64,000 nucleotides of DNA from NCBI RefSeq assembly GCF_004000945.1, contig NZ_BIMF01000004.1, forward strand, positions 62,001 to 126,000. Reading direction: 5' to 3'. The first letter of the stretch is position 1. Every line of letters starts with the position of its first letter. Source of the DNA: Paenibacillus lautus NBRC 15380. GTDB lineage: Bacteria; Bacillota; Bacilli; Paenibacillales; Paenibacillaceae. Of the stretch, positions 48,645 to 57,454 are shown one piece after another. Made by a program: the position numbers and the translations under genes. The notes under the pieces were generated by a model. The model worked only from the letters and a program-made list of their open reading frames with translations. It was not told the origin of the DNA and did no database searches.

Positions 48645-49250
48645 CTATTTCAGAGTCAATGTTTTCTCCCAGGTTAACTCATGTCCCTGCTCATCGATAA
48701 AACGGAACAAGACCTGGCCCTCCTCGCCCTTCATCCCGTCAGGATAGATAAACCCGGAAAATTGTCCGTTTCCGCTGATATAAAATCCGTCTTCCCCGGT
48801 CTGCCCGTGTTCAATCGCTTCTTGAAACGTGCTCTTGATCTCGGTTTTGTCCGATTTCCACTCCATTTCACTCAAGGAGTAACCCTCCGGAAGTTTAGTC
48901 ACGCCAAAGTCGAAGCTGTTTCCCGTAATCGGCTTGGGGGTTTGATCGATCACAATAAGGATCTGCTGATCCCCTTCCGCCGGTGGATCCTGGATTTCGT
49001 TTTGTTTTTCCTGATCAGGATCTTTGGTTGCTTCCGAGTCTCCTTGGTTCGATTCGGGATCCGCTGAAGCACCGGTCCCATCTTGACTGGCAGCCGGCGT
49101 TTCAGGATCGACCACGTTACCTTGATCCGTATCAACCGTCGAGCCAGCTTGGGTTTCCGGAGACTTCGTGTCCGATGGTCCGCCGCACGCGCTGGTCAGA
49201 AGCAGCACGAGCAGGGTTGAAATAAGATAGATATATTTGTTGTTATTCAT
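48645..49250 (-). CDS. lipoprotein of unknown function
   Basis: 201 residues. Signal peptide with lipobox TSAC (Cys22), a Ser/Thr/Asp/Glu/Gln-rich linker of about 70 residues, then a compact C-terminal domain (residues about 95-201) with ILIVIDQTPKPITGNSFDFGV and GNGQFSGFIYPDGMKG. No family recognised. Its start overlaps the end of the truncated kinase frame by eight bases, so the two were once translated together; it may be an accessory of that sensor. Confidence 0.8.
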   Translation of the reverse strand: MNNNKYIYLISTLLVLLLTSACGGPSDTKSPETQAGSTVDTDQGNVVDPETPAASQDGTGASADPESNQGDSEATKDPDQEKQNEIQDPPAEGDQQILIVIDQTPKPITGNSFDFGVTKLPEGYSLSEMEWKSDKTEIKSTFQEAIEHGQTGEDGFYISGNGQFSGFIYPDGMKGEEGQVLFRFIDEQGHELTWEKTLTLK

Positions 49251-50073
49251 GATTTTCCCCTCTGCTTTCGTTCAATGTAAAATAAAAGGCCACGCCTCGA
49301 TCCGTATTCATCACGCCATAGTCGCTTTCATGAAGCACCAGAATATGTTTGACAATCGCGAGTCCAAGGCCGGTACCTCCGGATTTGCGATCCCGGGAAC
49401 GCTCGGCTCGGTAGAATTGGTCCCATATCCGCCCCATATCCGATTTCGAAATGGGCTTGCCGGCATTTTCAATGATCGTGGTGACCTTCCCTGGAGACAT
49501 CCGCAGTAACCTTATGGTAACGACGCTGTTCTCCTCGGCATGCCGGATAGCATTGCTCAATAAATTGAGAATAACCTGTTCAATCCGTCTCGAATCCGCC
49601 TGAACGATGGCCTCTTCATCTTGACCTTGGTGGATGCTAAGCTGGAGACGTTTGTCCTCCAACTGCCGGGTAAACGAATCCGCCGCCTGTTGGATAAGAT
49701 CAGTGAGCGAAAAACTTCGGGGCTGCAGCCTTATAGCACTCACTTCGAATTTGGAAAGCTCCAGCATATCCATAATCAGCGCATTCATTCGATCCGTTTC
49801 ATTGACGATGAAGGCAAGGTACCGTTCTCTTTTATCGTCCGCCACCCCATCCTGCAGCCCTTCCGCAAATCCTTTGACAATCCCCAGCGGGGTCTTTAAT
49901 TCGTGGGAAATGTTCGCGATCAGCTCTTTGCGGAGCTGTTCGGATCTCAATTTCTCCTCCACGTCTTCCTGCAGCCTGGCATTCGCCCGGGTAAGCTCCT
50001 TCAGGGCTTCATCCAGATTCTGCGATAACGTGATCATGCTGCGTGACAGCTCCCCGAACTCATCCTTGTACAT
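49243..50073 (-). pseudogene. 5'-truncated sensor histidine kinase
   Basis: 276 residues holding only the end of a HAMP domain (DEFGELSRSMITLSQNL), a coiled segment, and a complete kinase core: H box ANISHELKTPLG, N box NLLSNAIRHA, G1 IENAGKPIS, F box FYRAERS and G2 GGTGLGLAIVKH. The membrane spans and extracellular sensor are missing, and an in-frame TAA lies eight codons before the ATG, which has no ribosome site. No response regulator gene precedes it. A deletion has therefore removed the front of the kinase and probably the regulator. A residual cytosolic kinase is possible but unlikely. Confidence 0.75.
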
Positions 50074-50154
50074 CGTGTGTACTCGGTTTGAACTTTAGAT
50101 GCTCCTATCACGAGATGATCATCGGACACCCCCGAGTCCTTTATCTGAATAACA

Positions 50155-50194
50155 AAAGGCCGCTCCCCGGTCATCGTTCCAGGAAACGGCCTTT
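50155..50194 (-). terminator. hairpin after small membrane protein gene
   Basis: AAAGGCCG and CGGCCTTT form the stem base with a 24-base inner part; it sits just after the leftward small membrane gene and before the decayed kinase. Confidence 0.6.
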
Positions 50195-50198
50195 ACAG

Positions 50199-50387
50199 TT
50201 ATCTAAAAATCATCCATATCACAATAAACGCAATTAACGAAACAAGATAAATGATGAGCAGCTTCGTGAGATTGGTTTTTGTTTTCCGCTCATAGTTCGG
50301 GTTTGCCTTCTTATTCTCCTGAGATAATCCTACAACAAGCGTGGAAACTCCTCCAATTAAAGCCAGCGCGATGACGATAATATACAT
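50199..50387 (-). CDS. small membrane protein with two spans
   Basis: 62 residues: a first span IIVIALALIGGVSTLVVGL, a basic/polar loop ENKKANPNYERKTKTN, and a second span LLIIYLVSLIAFIVIWMIF. No family recognised. No strong ribosome site is seen (a weak GGGGTTG precedes), so the start could be one of several codons between 50387 and 50399. A hairpin follows directly. Real gene judged by composition only. Confidence 0.55.
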   Translation of the reverse strand: MYIIVIALALIGGVSTLVVGLSQENKKANPNYERKTKTNLTKLLIIYLVSLIAFIVIWMIFR

Positions 50388-50544
50388 AACCAACCACAAA
50401 CAACCCCATTCGATTATTCATTATATACAATCTATTATAGAACCTGAGGCATCAGGATCAACAGTAATCATCATTCTTATATCATTTCTGCCTCATTATA
50501 ATGAACAATCGGCTAATGCACACCATCCAATTTCGCCACAGTTT

Positions 50545-50564
50545 GACCATCCAATTGGATGGTC
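50545..50564. repeat. 20-bp perfect palindrome with a direct-repeat copy of one arm
   Basis: GACCATCCAATTGGATGGTC is its own reverse complement. ACCATCCAATT occurs again at 50522-50532, 24 bases upstream. It lies 12 bases beyond the esterase stop and could be a terminator stem or a regulator's operator. The rest of 50388-50576 shows nothing else. Confidence 0.6.
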
Positions 50565-50576
50565 GCTCACCCTCCA

Positions 50577-51479
50577 TTACGACTCTCCTCCATCGCACGC
50601 CACCCATTGATGCAGCCGCTCCAGTGCCTCTTCGGCTTCAGGCATCGGAAACAGAGGCCACACATGCATCATATTCTCGTACTCCCAATACTCGGTATCA
50701 ACGCCTTCTCGGACCAGTTTATCGCGCAGAAGGCGAGTGTCCGGCAGCAGGGAATCATCGGTTCCGACGAGAATGACCGTGCGGGGAAGGCTTCTCATCT
50801 CGCCAAACAAAGGACTGACAGACGGGTCGTCCATCGAAAGGCTTCCTGCATACATCCTTCCGACCTCACCGAGCCCGACCGGCTGGAGAAAGACGTCGCG
50901 CTGCGGTATACCGAGCGCGGCAATCTGCGGATTGTCCGTGGCTGCATCCACCCATGGCGAGAGCAGTATTAACCCCTTTGGTGCAAACAGAGTTCCCTTG
51001 ACCGACTGGGCCATATCGAGAGCCAGCGCGCCACCCGCCGAATCGCCCATTAGAAATACCGGACTCCACAATTGGGTGCAGATGTACTTGTAAAATTCGC
51101 GCATGAGCCCCGTCAGCTTCTTGGCATCCATAGCTGGGACGGTAGGATAATTGGGTATAATTACGCTGAATCCAGTTCGCTTCGTCCACTGTTTAGCAAA
51201 AGCGAAATGGGGCGCCAAAATCTCTTCGATATAAGCTCCGCCGTGCAAATAAACAACGGTTCCCTGTTCCTTAGAGCCATGCGATACATAATAATTCATG
51301 CTTACGCCCGATCCGCTTTGGAAACAGCGGGTTTCAAATCCTTCCTGTTCCTCTGATAACGTAGGATATGGAGGCAATGTTTCGATATATTGCCGAATCG
51401 TTCCGGCATTTTCCCATTTATGATGAAATCCCTCTGCGGTCAGCAGTTCTTTGATAGCAACACTTTCTTTGCTCGGCAT
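50577..51479 (-). CDS. alpha/beta hydrolase (hormone-sensitive-lipase-type esterase)
   Basis: 300 residues. HGGAYIEE gives the oxyanion hole (HGG), FLMGDSAGGALALD the nucleophile serine, LVGTDDSLLPDT the acid, and YENMMHVWPLFP the histidine of the triad. Cytoplasmic carboxylesterase or acetyl-hydrolase; substrate unknown. RBS AAAGGGGATAAAGCCAT. Stands alone on the minus strand. Confidence 0.9.
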   Translation of the reverse strand: MPSKESVAIKELLTAEGFHHKWENAGTIRQYIETLPPYPTLSEEQEGFETRCFQSGSGVSMNYYVSHGSKEQGTVVYLHGGAYIEEILAPHFAFAKQWTKRTGFSVIIPNYPTVPAMDAKKLTGLMREFYKYICTQLWSPVFLMGDSAGGALALDMAQSVKGTLFAPKGLILLSPWVDAATDNPQIAALGIPQRDVFLQPVGLGEVGRMYAGSLSMDDPSVSPLFGEMRSLPRTVILVGTDDSLLPDTRLLRDKLVREGVDTEYWEYENMMHVWPLFPMPEAEEALERLHQWVACDGGES

Positions 51480-51602
51480 ATGGCTTTATCCCCTTTGCTG
51501 GACGTAATCAATATATGGCAGGTTAGTGTGTATCCACCCTCAATATATCACCACACGCGGCATGGCCGCTGTGGCAATTGATACAGAACTATCTGTATAA
51601 AA

Positions 51603-51645
51603 AAATAGACCTCACCGATCACGAAATGATGGGTGAGGTCTATTT
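51603..51645 (-). terminator. terminator after DUF1349 gene
   Basis: AAATAGACCTCACC and GGTGAGGTCTATTT form a 14-bp stem, 50-90 bases after the stop, with T and A runs on both sides. Confidence 0.88.
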
Positions 51646-51692
51646 GCCGCTATGAGTGTTGGTTAATCTCAGGAATCTAAGTTGGCTCTTTC

Positions 51693-52301
51693 CTACTCTT
51701 CAATCGGCGGGTCAACATGAATATCGCTGTCCGGCTGCGTGCTCACCCAACGCGTAAAGGTCACGATCAGACCGGAGCGGGTCGGCGAACAGACAAAAGG
51801 CCCTGCTTGACTTTCTGTTCTGGCGGGGAAAGGTGCCACGCGAACGGTTCGCCAAGGATGCTTCCCGGTTCTCGCCCTGATGATGACCGCATCATTCAGC
51901 CTGGAGGCACGGATCGTGACACGCTCGCCCACCCACTCCGGCACGGGTGCGAGTGACCAATCCGAATATTCATGGGTGACGACCGTGGCCAGCTGCGGGA
52001 TTCCGTCATTGATTTCGATCCCGGCTTTGATCCATTGTCCCGGAGCGTTCATTAGCATCAGCCCGGCCTGATCATAAAGTTCCGTAAAGGCATCCAATTC
52101 AAATGTGACCTCCATTGCTGCATCTTTATCCCACGCCGCAAGCAGTGAATGGCCGCTGTCGCGTTGGAACCCATACAGGGTTTTCTCCCAATAATCACTG
52201 CCTTCTCTGGACTCAACCTTCAGATTCAACCCTTCCTCTGTCACCGATACCGGTGCGGTTGTCCATTGGGCTGAATGCCAAGCAATTCTTCGTTTCGTCA
52301 T
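51693..52301 (-). CDS. DUF1349 domain protein (concanavalin-like fold)
   Basis: 202 residues covering one DUF1349 domain: SDYWEKTLYGFQRDSGHSL, LYDQAGLMLMNAPGQWIKAGIE, VVTHEYSDWS and ESQAGPFVCSPTRSGLIVTF, all as in this family, which resembles lectin-like glucanase folds. No signal peptide; role unknown, perhaps carbohydrate binding. RBS AAGGAGTCGTGATCGA. Confidence 0.88.
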   Translation of the reverse strand: MTKRRIAWHSAQWTTAPVSVTEEGLNLKVESREGSDYWEKTLYGFQRDSGHSLLAAWDKDAAMEVTFELDAFTELYDQAGLMLMNAPGQWIKAGIEINDGIPQLATVVTHEYSDWSLAPVPEWVGERVTIRASRLNDAVIIRARTGKHPWRTVRVAPFPARTESQAGPFVCSPTRSGLIVTFTRWVSTQPDSDIHVDPPIEE

Positions 52302-52410
52302 TCGATCACGACTCCTTATTTCACCTAATAGGGATGTTCGAAGCTAAGGTGCTCAAGGGACTCTGAGCTGGCAAAACAATAGAACTTCTATGTAAAAGCT
52401 CCGTATTCTA

Positions 52411-52881
52411 CTAGGCTGAATCTCTTAGTAACTGATCCGCGCTGTGCTGGAGAAGAAGACAGAAGGACCGGTTATGTCCGATAAAAAACGACGATACGTC
52501 ATAGCGGTGACGGGCAGGCTCATAGGTAATCAGCGCTCGATGCCTCATATTTCCCATCAGTATGTTAGCGAACTGCTCCGCAGGACCGCTCGAGAAAAAA
52601 GTTAGGTAGGCGTACAGAGAATGATCAACAGGTTCATCAAGAGGACTTACGCCCGCGCAGGAAAACTCGGTGTCCAATCCCGCCTGCTGCAGCCGGATCA
52701 ATATCGGATATAACTGCTCATCCACAGGGGTGTTGCCGAATAACCGCGTCCGTTTGGGCTGTTTGCTTATTTTGGGTCTGTTGATCCACTCGTTTAGCTC
52801 CTGTCTTCTCCGCCTCCACTGTTCCGGGGTATGTGTACTCAGGAGCAGCTCTCCGCTGGTATCATGTCGTTCCTGGTTCAT
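52411..52881 (-). CDS. conserved-looking protein of unknown function
   Basis: 156 residues, no span or signal. A basic N-terminal part (EQWRRRRQELNEWINRP) is followed by RLFGNTPVDEQLYPILIRLQQAGLDTEFSCAGVS, then YAYLTFFSSGPAEQF. The core DTEFSCAG with a preceding helix has the look of a small enzyme or nucleic-acid domain but no family was recognised. The ATG at 52881 follows GAGGGGGATGG; upstream in-frame ATGs at 52890 and 52905 are less well placed. Confidence 0.65.
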   Translation of the reverse strand: MNQERHDTSGELLLSTHTPEQWRRRRQELNEWINRPKISKQPKRTRLFGNTPVDEQLYPILIRLQQAGLDTEFSCAGVSPLDEPVDHSLYAYLTFFSSGPAEQFANILMGNMRHRALITYEPARHRYDVSSFFIGHNRSFCLLLQHSADQLLRDSA

Positions 52882-52953
52882 CCTATCCATCCCCCTCATT
52901 GACATGGCTGCATTCTGCTACTTCTAGTGTAATCCCATTTCGTTTGAAGTCAA

Positions 52954-52980
52954 ATAAGCCGGATGATAGATCCGGCTTAT
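52954..52980 (-). terminator. terminator of the L33 gene
   Basis: ATAAGCCGGAT and ATCCGGCTTAT form an 11-bp stem with a five-base loop, 14 bases after the rpmG stop, then TTTGACTT. Confidence 0.85.
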
Positions 52981-52993
52981 GATTCGTATTCGT

Positions 52994-53143
52994 TTAACGG
53001 GTTTCCCGATGAAGCGTCACCCGCTTCAAGCGCGGACAATATTTGCGCAATTCCATTCGCTCCGGGTGATTTCTTTTATTTTTGGTCGTTGTATAGTTAC
53101 GGTCGCCGGTTTCCGTGCATGCCAATGTTACCGTCAGTCGCAT
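52994..53143 (-). CDS. rpmG: ribosomal protein L33, zinc-independent (C-minus) form
   Basis: 49 residues: [17 protein letters not shown], then [20 protein letters not shown] and RVTLHRETR, clearly L33. In zinc-binding L33 the two CxxC motifs are complete; here the first reads CTET and the second CPRL, leaving single cysteines at 9 and 36, so the zinc ribbon cannot form. Such C-minus paralogs replace the zinc form when zinc is scarce and so spare zinc. The ATG is seven bases after AGGAGGT, and a perfect Zur box lies 31 bases further upstream. Single gene with its own terminator. Confidence 0.93.
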   Translation of the reverse strand: MRLTVTLACTETGDRNYTTTKNKRNHPERMELRKYCPRLKRVTLHRETR

Positions 53144-53173
53144 ACTTAGCACCTCCTATTCTCGTGTTTATAT

Positions 53174-53192
53174 AATCGTAATAATTACGATT
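53174..53192 (-). promoter_or_regulatory. Zur box
   Basis: AATCGTAATAATTACGATT is a perfect 9-1-9 palindrome identical to the Bacillus Zur consensus core TCGTAATnATTACGA. It lies just before the C-minus L33 gene. The region 53193-53445 up to the MocR gene holds nothing else that I can name. Confidence 0.9.
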
Positions 53193-53445
53193 AACTCAAT
53201 CCATACTTTATTCCTGTTTTTACGTTTTGTCAAGAAACCGAAAGCGACTTCAGCCACATCCCGGTATGGGTGGTTATGTTGACCCATCCAATGTACAAAT
53301 TAGATCCGCCATCCATGTTCAACGGAGTGCTGGATATTTGTCATCGTAATGATGAAATTATGAAAACACTTCATTTATGCATAATGATATGATTAACATT
53401 ACAGACAAAAAACAGCCTGAATATGTTCATGAAAGGATGAGGAAG

Positions 53446-54882
53446 GTGTGGAAGCCGGATCGCAACAGCACACAACCTCTATATCAGCAAATTGCAGATG
53501 ATCTGGAGCAAAGAATATCCTATGGTGAGTTTCCTCCAGGCAGCTTACTCCCCTCCGAGCGAAAACTGGCGGAGCAAATCGGAGTTAATCGAAGCACCGT
53601 GGTTCTGGCTTACTCGGAGCTTCGGGCGCTAGGAATTATAGAGAGCCGTTCCGGAAGCGGAACACGGGTCAGCAACTCCAAATGGGGAGCCACGCCCAAG
53701 CATACGCCGAACTGGCACCGTTATGCCGAGGGAGGAAATTTCCTGCCGAATCTCCCTTTTCTCCGCCGGATTCGGGAAGCGCTGGCGCATGATCCTTCTT
53801 TGATTGATTTTGCCAGCGGAGAGCTTGCCGGCGATTTGGCGCCGATCCAAGAAATGAATACGTTAATGAGCCAAAAACCGAACACGTCCTATTTCGGATA
53901 TGACAACCCTCAGGGATATGGACCGCTCCGACAGGCATTGGTTACGTATCTGAAAAAGTATCGGGGGATCCGGACCACCGAATCCTCCATATTGATCACG
54001 TCAGGATCACAGCAGTCGCTGTATCTTATTACGCAGTGCTTGTTGTCGCCTGGCGACGCGGTGGCTATTGAAGACCCGTCGTATTGCTATTCGCTGCCGA
54101 TGTTTCAATCGGCTGGCCTTCGCTTGTTCAGACTCCCAGTTGATGAACGGGGGGTGCGGCCCGATGACATTCGCTCGCTGTACAAGAAACACCGGATCAA
54201 GATGATTTTCATTAATCCGAATTTTCAAAATCCGACTGGCACCGTCATGGCTCAGGAGAGAAGATCGCAGCTGCTGGATGCAGCCAGTGAACTTGGACTT
54301 CCCATCGTGGAGGACGACCCCTTCAGTTTGACCGCCTACCAGTGCTCGCCGCCTGCCCCTTTGAAATCCGTCGATTCCATCGGGTCGGTGCTGTACATCG
54401 GATCGCTCTCGAAAATAGCTGCATCCGGCCTCCGCGTAGGCTGGATGGTCGCCCCGAATTCGGTGGTGGAGCGGCTCGCGGACGCCAGGCAGCAGATGGA
54501 TTTCGGATTGAGCGTGGTGCCCCAAAGCTTGGCCGGACAGTTTCTCAATTCTTCCTATTTTGCTCCGCATCTAGACAGACTGAGAGCGAGCTTGCTGTAC
54601 AAGCGGGATTTACTGATCGAGGCCCTGCAGAAAGAACTGCAAAACCTGGTTCATTTCCATGTGCCGGAGGGTGGCCTGCATCTCTGGTGCAAGATCGTCC
54701 CGGAAGTGAATGACAGCAAACTGCTGGAGGCCGCCATTCAAAAAGGCGTTATTTTTGCGCCGGGAAGTGTATACGGTTCAGCTTCCGGATATGTGCGGTT
54801 CACTTATGCCCGTGCCAGAGCCCAGGATATCCCATCCGGAATAACAAGGTTCGCTGAAGCTCTGCGCGCCGCGATTCAATAG
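53446..54882 (+). CDS. MocR-type (GntR/aminotransferase) transcriptional regulator
   Basis: About 478 residues. The N-terminal winged helix (PLYQQIADDLEQRISYGEFPPGSLLPSERKLAEQIGVNRSTV) is joined to a fold-type I aminotransferase-like domain with SGELAGDLAP, TSGSQQSLYLITQ, the FINPNFQNPTGTV loop and the PLP lysine in YIGSLSKIAASGLRVGWM. Such proteins sense PLP-linked metabolites. The GTG at 53446 gives the family start MWKPDR and follows AAAGGATGAGGAAG; ATGs at 53437 and 53377 are less well supported. The target gene is not obvious; the L33 gene is divergent and the ars genes convergent. Confidence 0.9.
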   Translation: MWKPDRNSTQPLYQQIADDLEQRISYGEFPPGSLLPSERKLAEQIGVNRSTVVLAYSELRALGIIESRSGSGTRVSNSKWGATPKHTPNWHRYAEGGNFLPNLPFLRRIREALAHDPSLIDFASGELAGDLAPIQEMNTLMSQKPNTSYFGYDNPQGYGPLRQALVTYLKKYRGIRTTESSILITSGSQQSLYLITQCLLSPGDAVAIEDPSYCYSLPMFQSAGLRLFRLPVDERGVRPDDIRSLYKKHRIKMIFINPNFQNPTGTVMAQERRSQLLDAASELGLPIVEDDPFSLTAYQCSPPAPLKSVDSIGSVLYIGSLSKIAASGLRVGWMVAPNSVVERLADARQQMDFGLSVVPQSLAGQFLNSSYFAPHLDRLRASLLYKRDLLIEALQKELQNLVHFHVPEGGLHLWCKIVPEVNDSKLLEAAIQKGVIFAPGSVYGSASGYVRFTYARARAQDIPSGITRFAEALRAAIQ

Positions 54883-54915
54883 GGAGAACCGGTAACGAGA
54901 GGTCCTCTCGACAAA

Positions 54916-54941
54916 AAGAACGCCCGAGTAGGGGCGTTCTT
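54916..54941. terminator. terminator between MocR gene and ars genes
   Basis: AAGAACGCCC and GGGCGTTCTT pair around a six-base loop, 34 bases after the MocR stop, with A run before and T after. Confidence 0.82.
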
Positions 54942-55017
54942 GGTATACATGGATGCAGGCTTTCAATGTTTTCTCAAGAATTCTCTTAGAGTTCGGACCC
55001 TGGCATAAGGCTTTATA

Positions 55018-55437
55018 TTACTCGCCGGTTTCAGCGAATTTTTGAATACGCTCGCCGATTTGATCGCGAACACGCTGGAAAACAGCCCATTTTTCTTCGT
55101 CGGTCCCCTGAGCCTTCGCCGGATCGTCAAATCCCCAATGCTCACGGCGAACATGCGGAGGCGTCATCGGACAACGATCGGCAGCATCACCGCACAAGGT
55201 GACCACCAGGTCGGATTGATTTAACACCTCCGGATCAATGATATCGGAAGTTTGTTTCGATATATCAATGCCAACCTCATTCATCGCTTTGACGGCATTC
55301 GGGTTCAGGCCATGAGCTTCGATGCCGGCGCTGTAGACCTTCCAATCATCACCCAGATGTTTTTTGGCCCATCCCTCCGCCATTTGGCTGCGGCAAGAGT
55401 TGCCTGTGCACAAGAAGTAAAGTGTCTTTTTCTCCAC
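55018..55437 (-). CDS. arsC: arsenate reductase, thioredoxin-coupled
   Basis: 139 residues of the low-molecular-weight phosphatase fold. The P-loop reads CTGNSCR with Cys10, and the redox relay cysteines 82 and 89 lie in [13 protein letters not shown], at the same positions as in B. subtilis ArsC. It reduces arsenate to arsenite, which ArsB exports. It follows arsB by 29 bases. Confidence 0.97.
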   Translation of the reverse strand: MEKKTLYFLCTGNSCRSQMAEGWAKKHLGDDWKVYSAGIEAHGLNPNAVKAMNEVGIDISKQTSDIIDPEVLNQSDLVVTLCGDAADRCPMTPPHVRREHWGFDDPAKAQGTDEEKWAVFQRVRDQIGERIQKFAETGE

Positions 55438-55466
55438 GATTCGATTCTCTCCTTTTATCCTGTAAA

Positions 55467-56759
55467 TTACGGTATGGTCAACCAGATATATAAGCCTAAG
55501 AGGGTTATAAATAAAGTTGGGATCGTCAGTATGATGCCTGTCTTAAAGTATGTCCCCCAGCTAATCTTCACGCCTTTGTTCGAAAGGACATGCAGCCATA
55601 GCAAGGTTGCCAGCGAGCCAATCGGCGTGATCTTGGGACCTAAATCGGAACCGATGACATTGGCATAAATTAATGCCTCCCGAATGGCAGCCGATGTGCT
55701 TGTCGCATCAATTGCCAGCGCATCAATCATGACGGTCGGCATATTGTTCATGATGGAAGAAATAATCGCTGCGATAAATCCCATCCCCATGGTTGCAGCA
55801 AGTAGTCCTTGATCCGCGATGCTCTGTATGACGCTTGCCAGTAGATCCGTAAGACCCGCGTTACGCAAGCCATATACGACCACATACATGCCAATAGAGA
55901 AAAACACGATTGCCCACGGAGCACCTTGGAGGACTTCCTTGGTTTGCACAGCCGGACTTTTCCGCGCCATCAGCAGGAAGAAAATCGCGATAACCCCAGC
56001 TACGATCGATACCGGAATACCGACAAATTCGCACACAAAGTAACCGATAAGGAGCACACTCAACACGATCCATGATAACCGGAACATCGCAGGATCTTGA
56101 ATCGCCGTTGATGGCTGCTTGAGCTGGGTGCCATCAAACTTCCGCGGGATACTTTTGCGGAAAAACAAGTAAAGTACCAGGACACTTGCTGCTAAAGAGA
56201 ACAGATTGGGAACCAACATTCGGCTGGCGTATTCGGTAAACGTGATGCCAAAGAAATCGGCAGATACGATATTCACCAGGTTGCTGACCACTAGCGGAAG
56301 GGAGGTTGTATCCGCAATAAAGCCGCTTGCGATAATAAAGGGGAATACCTTCTTTTCGTCGAAATTCAGCGCCCGTACCATGGCAAGCACAATCGGGGTT
56401 AAGATCAGTGCTGCACCGTCATTTGCGAAAAAAGCAGCGACAACCGCTCCAAGAACGGATACATACACAAACATCCGGATACCGTTTCCTCGAGCAGCGT
56501 TCGCCATATGCAATGCCGCCCATTCGAATAAACCGATTTTATCCAGAATCAATGAAATGATAATAATGGCGACAAAGGCAAGCGTAGCATTCCATACAAT
56601 CTGGGTGACATCCCAAACATCCTGAAAGTCGACAACTCCAACGAGCAGTGCCAGTACAGCACCTCCGAAAGCCGACCATCCAATGGACAGATTTTTAGGC
56701 TGCCAAATAACAAAAACCAATGTAACAAGAAAAATAATGCTAGCCAAAACAGAAACCAA
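55467..56759 (-). CDS. arsB: arsenite efflux permease ArsB
   Basis: 430 residues, about twelve spans in the ArsB/NhaD arrangement, with [57 protein letters not shown] and [24 protein letters not shown], all ArsB hallmarks. It exports arsenite using the proton gradient. The start is TTG at 56759, eight bases after GGAGGG. Confidence 0.96.
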   Translation of the reverse strand: MVSVLASIIFLVTLVFVIWQPKNLSIGWSAFGGAVLALLVGVVDFQDVWDVTQIVWNATLAFVAIIIISLILDKIGLFEWAALHMANAARGNGIRMFVYVSVLGAVVAAFFANDGAALILTPIVLAMVRALNFDEKKVFPFIIASGFIADTTSLPLVVSNLVNIVSADFFGITFTEYASRMLVPNLFSLAASVLVLYLFFRKSIPRKFDGTQLKQPSTAIQDPAMFRLSWIVLSVLLIGYFVCEFVGIPVSIVAGVIAIFFLLMARKSPAVQTKEVLQGAPWAIVFFSIGMYVVVYGLRNAGLTDLLASVIQSIADQGLLAATMGMGFIAAIISSIMNNMPTVMIDALAIDATSTSAAIREALIYANVIGSDLGPKITPIGSLATLLWLHVLSNKGVKISWGTYFKTGIILTIPTLFITLLGLYIWLTIP

Positions 56760-56891
56760 TGTACAAACCCTCCAATGACGTGTTGAACTAAAATACCGTT
56801 ATGCATTCCCTCTATTAATCAATATATATTTAGGCAGCGATTATAACTCTCATCAACCTGAGAGCTATTGCTCATACGGACTGATTGCCGG

Positions 56892-57215
56892 TTAATCACA
56901 GGAACAGTTGATTTCCTTATTTAACGTTGACAATATTTCTTGAGAACTTGGCATTTCATTCAACACCGCTTGGATATATGGCTTATCCGCAACATGCAAT
57001 GAATAATAAACCCATTGGCCTCTTCTGGCTTCATTTACGATCCCTTGAGACTTAAGCTTTCTTAAGTGCTGGCTGATTGCAGGCTGTGACATATCAAAAA
57101 TATCTACAAACTCGCAAACGCACCATTCTCTTTCCTTAAGGAGCGTCAACATGGTAAGCCTTGTTTTATCCCCAAGCAATTTGAGTTTCTCGGCTATTTC
57201 GTTCATATGCTCCAT
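56892..57215 (-). CDS. arsR: ArsR-family arsenic-responsive repressor
   Basis: 107 residues. Winged helix with MSQPAISQHLRKLKSQGIV. The arsenite site CVC is at residues 32-34 (EWCVCEF), as in classic ArsR. A further pair CSC at 104-106 ends the protein. First gene of arsRBC on the minus strand. RBS AAAGGGATGAACC. It should bind the inverted repeat just upstream. Confidence 0.94.
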   Translation of the reverse strand: MEHMNEIAEKLKLLGDKTRLTMLTLLKEREWCVCEFVDIFDMSQPAISQHLRKLKSQGIVNEARRGQWVYYSLHVADKPYIQAVLNEMPSSQEILSTLNKEINCSCD

Positions 57216-57265
57216 TAAGGTTCATCCCTTTCTTCCGATAAAATAAGATTAATGATCCCATAACC

Positions 57266-57285
57266 ATATAATTTAATGCTTATAT
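57266..57285 (-). promoter_or_regulatory. candidate ArsR operator of arsRBC
   Basis: ATATAA (57266-57271) and TTATAT (57280-57285) form an inverted repeat with an eight-base spacer, 50 bases before the arsR start, the usual shape of ArsR/SmtB operators. Confidence 0.55.
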
Positions 57286-57286
57286 A

Positions 57287-57391
57287 CTAATGGAAAGCGT
57301 GCCTGATTTCAAGTGCGGAGACTCTTCCTCCAAAAATTCTCGCTATCCAGCCCATCAACCGCCCCGTTCCTATAATGATTGATTTATACAT
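57287..57391 (-). CDS. possible 34-residue small protein in the ars island
   Basis: The frame MYKSIIIGTGRLMGWIARIFGG continues for 34 residues to a TAG. It is preceded by AGAGGAGTGAGCGAC, a strong ribosome site at ideal distance, and lies between the flavoprotein gene and arsR in the same direction. No family recognised; amphipathic and basic. It may be a genuine small protein, a leader peptide or the remnant of a lost gene. Confidence 0.4.
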   Translation of the reverse strand: MYKSIIIGTGRLMGWIARIFGGRVSALEIRHAFH

Positions 57392-57454
57392 GTCGCTCAC
57401 TCCTCTGTTTCATTTATCCGGGAGAACCAGGTCTTGATTCCCCCTAGATAGATA

